DNA from: an uncultured Methylophaga sp.
GTDB taxonomy: Bacteria; Pseudomonadota; Gammaproteobacteria; GCF-002020875
Direction: 5' to 3'
Length of the DNA stretch: 64,000 nt
Assembly: GCA_937877715.1 (NCBI GenBank)
Contig: CALEHW010000024.1
Coordinates: forward strand, 1-64,000
The notes beneath the pieces were generated by a model that saw nothing but the letters and a program-made list of their open reading frames with translations, was not told where the DNA came from and made no database searches. Of this stretch, positions 59,653-64,000 are shown piece by piece. Both the position numbers and the translations under genes were made by a program. How positions within the stretch are numbered: position 1 is the stretch's first letter; every line of letters begins with the position of its first letter.

Positions 59653-61701
59653 ATGATTTCAGCTATGACAACGCATCGCCTGCCAACTGTGTTAGTTGTT
59701 GCAGCAATGGGTGCCAGTGTCTTTTTTCAGGGGCAGCCCAATATGTGGGTGCTGTCGCTAACCATCTTTCTGCTCTCGCTTTGGCTGGTGCATAGCCTCT
59801 GGGCTGCCTATGGCAGTCGTCAGCCAATACTGAAGGGGCCACTCCCCTGGTTGGTGATCGGCTGGTGGGGGTGGGCCGGACTGAGTTGGTTCTGGAGTCT
59901 GTCGCCAGCCATGACCGCTATCTACTTCTGGTGGATTGCCGGGATGCCACTGGCCTATCTTGCGTTCACACTCAGGCCGCTTAGTGAGGAGCAGTGGAGG
60001 GGTGTCCTTGCAGGGCTGAGAATAATCGGGCTGTTGCTGGTGGGGTATGCGCTACTGCTATGGGTGCGTGATGGAGATCGATCATTTCAGGCCACCTTCC
60101 TCAACCACAATAACCTGGCGGCACTGCTGAATCTGCTGCTGTTTCCGGTTGCCGCGGAGTTTCTCCACTCTGAAACCAGAGGGCAACAACAGCTGCTTAA
60201 GGGGGCGCTGATTTTTATCCTTGCACTGGGGGTGGCACTGACGCTGGGGCGTGGTGCCGGGCTTGCCCTGTTGGGTGGAGTAGTAGTTCTTCTATGGACA
60301 TTCCACAAGGCAATTTCGCGCCAGAAAATGGTGGTTTTGGTGTTGCTGATTGCTGCCGCATTTCTGGTCTCCCATATGGTCCACTATGGGGTGGGAGGGG
60401 TAATCAGCAGGTTCGCCACACTCGCCCCGGATAGTATCTACCACTCGGGAGTTCCCCGCTATATCATCTGGGAGGCCACCTGGCTGATGGGGAGTGAGTA
60501 CCCATGGCTTGGCAGTGGTCTGGGAACCTTTGCTCAGCAGTTTCCTCAGTACCAGCATCCAGAGGATGGAATGCGCTACTTTGCACACAATGACTATCTC
60601 CAGAGCTGGCAGGAGACAGGGATTCCAGGCCTCTTGTTGCTCCTGTCGATCGTTGGCTGGACAGCACTCAGGTGGTTTCGTGTTGTCAGTGATAAAACCA
60701 TCCCCCAAGAGAGTCGTCTGGAGTTGAGTGGGATCGCGATTGGACTGGGTGCCGTCTTCCTCCATACGGCCCTTACCTTCAATCTCTATATCCCCTCCAT
60801 ACTGATTGTTTGTGGCCTCTATCTGGCACGGATGGAGCAGTTGGCTCCAAACCTGCCGTCAACCACTCGATTTAATGCCAGGAACTATCTGCGTCCCTCT
60901 ATATTTGGACTGATTTTGGCTGCCATGCTGATTCTGCCAGCTCTCTTTCTTGCCAAGGTTTCACTTTCGGATTGGGAGGAGCAGCAGGCACTAAATGCAC
61001 TAAAGGCAGGGGAGTGGCTGGAGGCCGACCAGTACTATGCTGATTCCACCAACATCTGGCCAGGCTATGAGTTAAGGCTGATTCAGCGCGCAAAGATTCG
61101 CCGTCTGATGATCCATAAACTACGTCGCAATGCATCTCTGCAGCTACAGAACAGCTCTGACTATGATCAATTCAGCAGTTTTCGTATCTCCGGCACTACC
61201 CTTGACCTTGAGGGTGGGGATGATCCTATTCTTCCAACCCCCTATAGCCCGCTGGATCAGCCGGGCCACCCCTTTTTGCAGCAGCAGCTCTTCGATGAGG
61301 CAATCGGGCTACTGACCCATCCTCGGGTGGAGCGCTCCCTTCTGGGGGACGGCTGGATGGAGCGAGCGAGACTTTACAGCGAGTTGCCGGATCTGGTTGG
61401 TGGAGATGCTGACCTGTTGGCAAAAGAGGCTTTTGAGAAGGCGCTGGCCCGCTGGCCAAACCATCTTCCATCAAGGGAGCGCTATATCCGTTATCTGATG
61501 CGCAAGGGTGATCCGGTCACTGCATGGGGGATCCTGAAGGGGGGATGGGAGAACCCCCATTATTCGAGTATATATCGACAGGATACCGTCGAGACACTGG
61601 CTTCACTAGCTGATGTTCTGCAGAAAAAGTTTGGTATTGGTGCGGGAGGAGATCCGGAGGAGGATGCAACCCTCTTTCTCTCCGCAAATGGATTTATTTG
61701 A
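59653..61701 (+). CDS. O-antigen ligase / pilin O-oligosaccharyltransferase-like membrane protein with TPR-like tail
   Basis: A 682-residue membrane protein of the Wzy_C/WaaL/PglL superfamily. About twelve hydrophobic segments occupy residues 1-440. The large periplasmic loop has the expected GVPRYIIWEATWLMGSEYPWLGSGLGTF and YFAHNDYLQSWQETGIPGLL. The 230-residue C-terminal soluble region is helical and TPR-like. It sits directly upstream of the major pilin-like gene and within the pilus locus, which favours a pilin O-glycosylation enzyme (PglL/TfpO-like) over an O-antigen ligase; this is inference. A second in-frame ATG at 59665 is possible. Confidence 0.82.
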   Translation: MISAMTTHRLPTVLVVAAMGASVFFQGQPNMWVLSLTIFLLSLWLVHSLWAAYGSRQPILKGPLPWLVIGWWGWAGLSWFWSLSPAMTAIYFWWIAGMPLAYLAFTLRPLSEEQWRGVLAGLRIIGLLLVGYALLLWVRDGDRSFQATFLNHNNLAALLNLLLFPVAAEFLHSETRGQQQLLKGALIFILALGVALTLGRGAGLALLGGVVVLLWTFHKAISRQKMVVLVLLIAAAFLVSHMVHYGVGGVISRFATLAPDSIYHSGVPRYIIWEATWLMGSEYPWLGSGLGTFAQQFPQYQHPEDGMRYFAHNDYLQSWQETGIPGLLLLLSIVGWTALRWFRVVSDKTIPQESRLELSGIAIGLGAVFLHTALTFNLYIPSILIVCGLYLARMEQLAPNLPSTTRFNARNYLRPSIFGLILAAMLILPALFLAKVSLSDWEEQQALNALKAGEWLEADQYYADSTNIWPGYELRLIQRAKIRRLMIHKLRRNASLQLQNSSDYDQFSSFRISGTTLDLEGGDDPILPTPYSPLDQPGHPFLQQQLFDEAIGLLTHPRVERSLLGDGWMERARLYSELPDLVGGDADLLAKEAFEKALARWPNHLPSRERYIRYLMRKGDPVTAWGILKGGWENPHYSSIYRQDTVETLASLADVLQKKFGIGAGGDPEEDATLFLSANGFI

Positions 61702-61739
61702 TTTATGTTAATGGCTGGCAATTAATATTGCACAATAAC

Positions 61740-61769
61740 TTGACACCTATAACTTTTTGTATGTTAATA
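61740..61769 (+). promoter_or_regulatory. Sigma70-type promoter of the pilin gene
   Basis: A consensus TTGACA (61740-61745) is followed after 18 bases by TTAATA (61764-61769). The start codon is 37 bases further on. The arms GCAAT and ATTGC (61718-61731) just upstream could be an operator. A separate promoter for the major pilin would allow higher expression than the rest of the operon. Confidence 0.6.
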
Positions 61770-61806
61770 AGTAAAAATTAGTCATTCATCATCTTAGGGA
61801 TTACTT

Positions 61807-62223
61807 ATGAAAATACTGCATACTAGAAAAGGTATTAAAGCTTTCACCCTGATGGAGGTTGTTATTGTCTTTATCTTGTTAGGAATTCTGGCAGTTGCTG
61901 TAATCCCAACATTCACAGAGATGGATGATGTTGGATACCAGACAGTTCAGGAGGGGACGTTGGGAGCTCTGAGAACTGCCTGGACAGTTGCATATGCTGA
62001 TAGTGGCAATGAAGCCCCTACACTAGATGAGGTGGCTGCATTGGTGACAGGAGTTGATACAAGTGCAACTGTATGTGATTGCACTGATACTGATACTCAG
62101 ATAACTTGTGCGGAAGTTTATCAGGCTGATGCCACTACAACCAAAGCAGAATTTGGAGTAAGTGGTTATGCGTGTGAATCAACTGTAGCAACCCCAAATC
62201 TTATCGTTATTATTGATGGGTAA
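61807..62223 (+). CDS. mshA: MSHA-type major pilin-like prepilin with Ala at the -1 cleavage position
   Basis: A 138-residue prepilin: 14-residue basic leader, then FTLMEVVIVFILLGILAVAVIP with the required Glu at +5. The residue before the cleavage site is alanine (IKA/FTLMEVV) instead of the usual glycine. The C-terminal domain is short, Thr/Ala/Asp-rich, and has four cysteines (CDC, C in TCAEV, C in YACES) that may form disulfides. Its own promoter and position after the ligase-like gene suggest the major pilin. A TTAGGGA ribosome site precedes the ATG. Confidence 0.82.
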   Translation: MKILHTRKGIKAFTLMEVVIVFILLGILAVAVIPTFTEMDDVGYQTVQEGTLGALRTAWTVAYADSGNEAPTLDEVAALVTGVDTSATVCDCTDTDTQITCAEVYQADATTTKAEFGVSGYACESTVATPNLIVIIDG

Positions 62224-62265
62224 TCTTAATATATGCGGTTCTTTTTGCATGAATGCTAACTGTTG

Positions 62266-62772
62266 GTGACATTCAGAAAGAATAATTTAAAGCTTGTTAA
62301 GCATAAACTCTTTTTTGTGACAAGTTGTAGGGGGTTTACGCTATTTGAGGTTGTTCTGGTTCTTGTATTGATTGGGATTATCTCTGTCGCTGTAATTCCA
62401 TCTTGGAACAGTGCCCAAGTCAACCTCAACCGCCAATCCGACCTCCTTGCCCGTAACCTGCGCCATGCGCAGGCAGTGGCGATCCACCGTGCGACACCGC
62501 TGACCATTGATCTCTCGGCCGCCGCTTACAGTGTAAAGGATGGTGTGTCAGTTATTACCGATCCGGCAACCGGGGATCCATTTACCGTCACCCTGGAGAA
62601 TGGGGTTACCTTCTCCTCCTTTACCGATTTCGATCTCGATAGCCTGGGGCGCCCATCGAATGGGGTCTCGCTGCTCTCTACCGATACCACTCAGACAATG
62701 AACGGTGGCAGCCGGTCCAGGGTGATTACCATTACACCGGTGACCGGATCGGTCTCTGTTGCGGAGGGGTAG
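62266..62772 (+). CDS. mshC: Minor pilin, GspH/FimT type (MshC-like)
   Basis: A 168-residue prepilin with cleavage motif RG/FTLFEVVLVLVLIGIISVAVIP (Glu at +5). It has the GspH/FimT pattern in the next segment, SDLLARNLRHAQAVAIHRATPLTI, and a beta-rich C-terminal domain. The start is uncertain: GTG at 62266 or TTG at 62263 gives a long leader. A GTG at 62317 would give a 6-residue leader like those of pseudopilins, but without a clear ribosome site. It follows the pilin by 42 bases. Confidence 0.82.
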   Translation: MTFRKNNLKLVKHKLFFVTSCRGFTLFEVVLVLVLIGIISVAVIPSWNSAQVNLNRQSDLLARNLRHAQAVAIHRATPLTIDLSAAAYSVKDGVSVITDPATGDPFTVTLENGVTFSSFTDFDLDSLGRPSNGVSLLSTDTTQTMNGGSRSRVITITPVTGSVSVAEG

Positions 62773-62775
62773 AGG

Positions 62776-63159
62776 ATGAAGATTCCACGCGGCTTTACCC
62801 TGATGGAGCTGGTGGTTGTCCTTCTCTTTAGCAGTATATTGGTGGCAGGAATGGTTCACCTATTTAGTGAGGCAATCGATAGCCTTGATGATAGTGAGAC
62901 CAAGGTGGTTGCAATACAGCTGGCACAGGAGCGGATGGAGCAGGTGGTTGCGGAGCGCCGTGCTGATGGTTACGACACCTTCTTCACAACAGGGGATACG
63001 GTTACCTTTGATTCTGTCAACTATGTCAGAACCGTCTCATCAAGCGCCTACAGTGGTGCTGCCTGTCCATCCGGTATGAGCTGCAAGGAGGTTCAGGTAA
63101 CTGTAGCCGTTGGTGGCACCACCAGGGCGGAATCGACCATGCTGCTGGTGGACTACTGA
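62776..63159 (+). CDS. mshD: Minor pilin (MshD-like)
   Basis: A 127-residue prepilin with a 6-residue leader and the cleavage motif RG/FTLMELVVVLLFSSILVAG. The following helix (SLDDSETKVVAIQLAQERMEQVVAERR) and the C-terminal QVTVAVGG region are typical of GspI/MshD-type minor pilins. Two cysteines (AACPSGMSC) are near residue 100. It starts three bases after mshC and overlaps the next gene by one base. Confidence 0.82.
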   Translation: MKIPRGFTLMELVVVLLFSSILVAGMVHLFSEAIDSLDDSETKVVAIQLAQERMEQVVAERRADGYDTFFTTGDTVTFDSVNYVRTVSSSAYSGAACPSGMSCKEVQVTVAVGGTTRAESTMLLVDY

Positions 63160-63698
63160 TGCAGAAGCGGTTAACTCAACAAGGTTTCACACTCTTTGAG
63201 GTGATTCTGGTTCTTGTCCTGATGGGGATCTTTGTCTCTATTGCCGGATCTATGATTCTTCACGCATTCAAGACCAACCAGGATGTACGCAATGCATGGG
63301 ATACACTCGGCAAACTGCGCTACACCAGTGAACGTCTGGCAAGGGAGGTTCGGGAGGTACGGCGTGATCCCGCTGACCTGACTGCCTACGATATCACTAC
63401 CTGGACGGCATCCACCCTTACCTTTGACCGCTATGATGGCACTGCAGTTACTATTGACTACACCGATGCAGATGACAAGGTCGAGATTACCTACCCCTCT
63501 GTAACAGGAACTGCCCAGCTGCTCTCTGATCAGGTGACCTCGTTTACTCTCAGCTATCTCCAGTCCAACCGCTCTGATGCAGCGACCAGCACCTCGGATA
63601 TGGCCTATGTGGTGGTAGAGATGACCCTGACGGATGATGGAGTCAATTATCAGGATCAGGTTGGGGTTAATCTCCGTAACCGAATGGGATGGTACTGA
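63159..63698 (+). CDS. mshO: Minor pilin (MshO-like, GspJ type)
   Basis: A 179-residue prepilin, leader MQKRLTQQG then FTLFEVILVLVLMGIFVSIAG. The next helix (DTLGKLRYTSERLAREVREVRRDPADL) and the beta-rich end match MshO/GspJ-type minor pilins, which cap the pilus tip complex. The stop overlaps the start of the following gene (TGATG). Confidence 0.82.
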   Translation: MQKRLTQQGFTLFEVILVLVLMGIFVSIAGSMILHAFKTNQDVRNAWDTLGKLRYTSERLAREVREVRRDPADLTAYDITTWTASTLTFDRYDGTAVTIDYTDADDKVEITYPSVTGTAQLLSDQVTSFTLSYLQSNRSDAATSTSDMAYVVVEMTLTDDGVNYQDQVGVNLRNRMGWY

Positions 63699-64000
63699 TG
63701 AGAACATCACCCATAAGACAACAGAGGGGGATTGCCACCCTGATGGGCGCCGCCTTCATGATGGTGGTGGTGTTGGCTGTTCTGGTGAACCTGCTACAGA
63801 TGACTGGCTCCGATATTATGGATACGGCCGAGCATGAGGATGGGGCCGATGCGTTTTTTCTGGCAGAGAGTGCAATCGAGCAGGCGGCAGCATCATGGGA
63901 CAGTGGAACGGCCTGTGTTGATCTTGATGGTGGTGTGGATACCTCATTCAGTGAGGGTACTTTCTCAATTGACACTGCTGTGCTGCAAACAGATGGACAG
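63698..64000 (+). CDS. mshP: MshP/PilX-like minor pilus protein, cut by window edge
   Basis: The open frame runs from ATG 63698 to the edge (101 codons, no stop). It begins RQQRGIATLMGAAFMMVVVLAVLVNLLQ, a pilin-like membrane segment preceded by G-I rather than G-F and with no Glu at +5, as in PilX/MshP/GspK-like proteins. FFLAESAIEQAAA follows, a hallmark of that group. mshQ would be expected outside the window. Confidence 0.8.
   Translation, partial: MRTSPIRQQRGIATLMGAAFMMVVVLAVLVNLLQMTGSDIMDTAEHEDGADAFFLAESAIEQAAASWDSGTACVDLDGGVDTSFSEGTFSIDTAVLQTDGQ

Noticed and set aside
61716-61732. Sigma54-like promoter (TGGCA...TTGCA) before the pilin gene
   Set aside because: The GG and GC elements are 11 bases apart instead of the required 10, and a better TTGACA/TTAATA pair lies just downstream.

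Overview
The window reads as chromosome of a gammaproteobacterium, most likely a sulfur oxidiser related to the Chromatiales or Thiotrichales. Evidence for the class is the tRNA-Val/tRNA-Asp/ppiD junction, the rnfABCDGE-nth order, queA-tgt-yajC-secD-secF, hda beside a CDP-alcohol phosphatidyltransferase and purM-purN, and an MSHA-type pilus locus. The sulfur lifestyle is an inference. It rests on two secreted aromatic, glycine- and proline-rich proteins that look like sulfur globule envelope proteins. Almost everything is coding, and no gap between genes exceeds about 220 bases.

Layout. 1-2156: tRNA-Val (partial), tRNA-Asp and ppiD. 2153-2953: fabI. 3057-9696: a four-gene YejABEF-like peptide ABC transporter with an unusual membrane-anchored binding protein, a permease with a long N-terminal extension, and a fused double ATPase. 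9696-9812: a perfect 31-bp inverted repeat element. 9831-13069: a glutathione-transferase-like protein, a lipoprotein, two convergent sulfur-globule-like genes and a small cysteine-rich gene. 13231-15350: gdhA and nfo. 15502-21029: queA, tgt, yajC, secD, secF. 21054-27251 (minus strand): the Rnf electron-transport operon, nth and a DUF1841 gene. 27277-31237: metG, apbC/mrp and a dCMP deaminase. 31256-37477: DUF3108, purN, purM, a CDP-alcohol phosphatidyltransferase, hda, two small membrane proteins and class I fumarase. 37644-45290: a stress-type group with a Lon-like protease, a host-attachment-family protein, a beta-CASP metallo-beta-lactamase and a P-type cation ATPase. 45428-50271: three signalling genes, namely a haem-type HD-GYP protein, a tethered solute-binding protein and a GGDEF/HD-GYP protein. 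50339-64000: an MSHA-like type IV pilus locus that runs off the right edge.

The most interesting reading is that the last two regions form one system. Two HD-GYP c-di-GMP phosphodiesterases sit directly upstream of a pilus whose extension ATPase (MshE) carries a complete double MshEN motif for c-di-GMP binding. Both HD-GYP genes have slippage-prone simple repeats at their 5' ends: five copies of CAAAC before one, and an eleven-C run in the first codons of the other. The tethered solute-binding protein between them has no permease nearby and could be the input subunit. This would be a phase-variable, ligand- and haem-gated c-di-GMP switch for a glycosylated pilus. The motifs and repeats are seen directly; the coupling and the phase variation are inferences.
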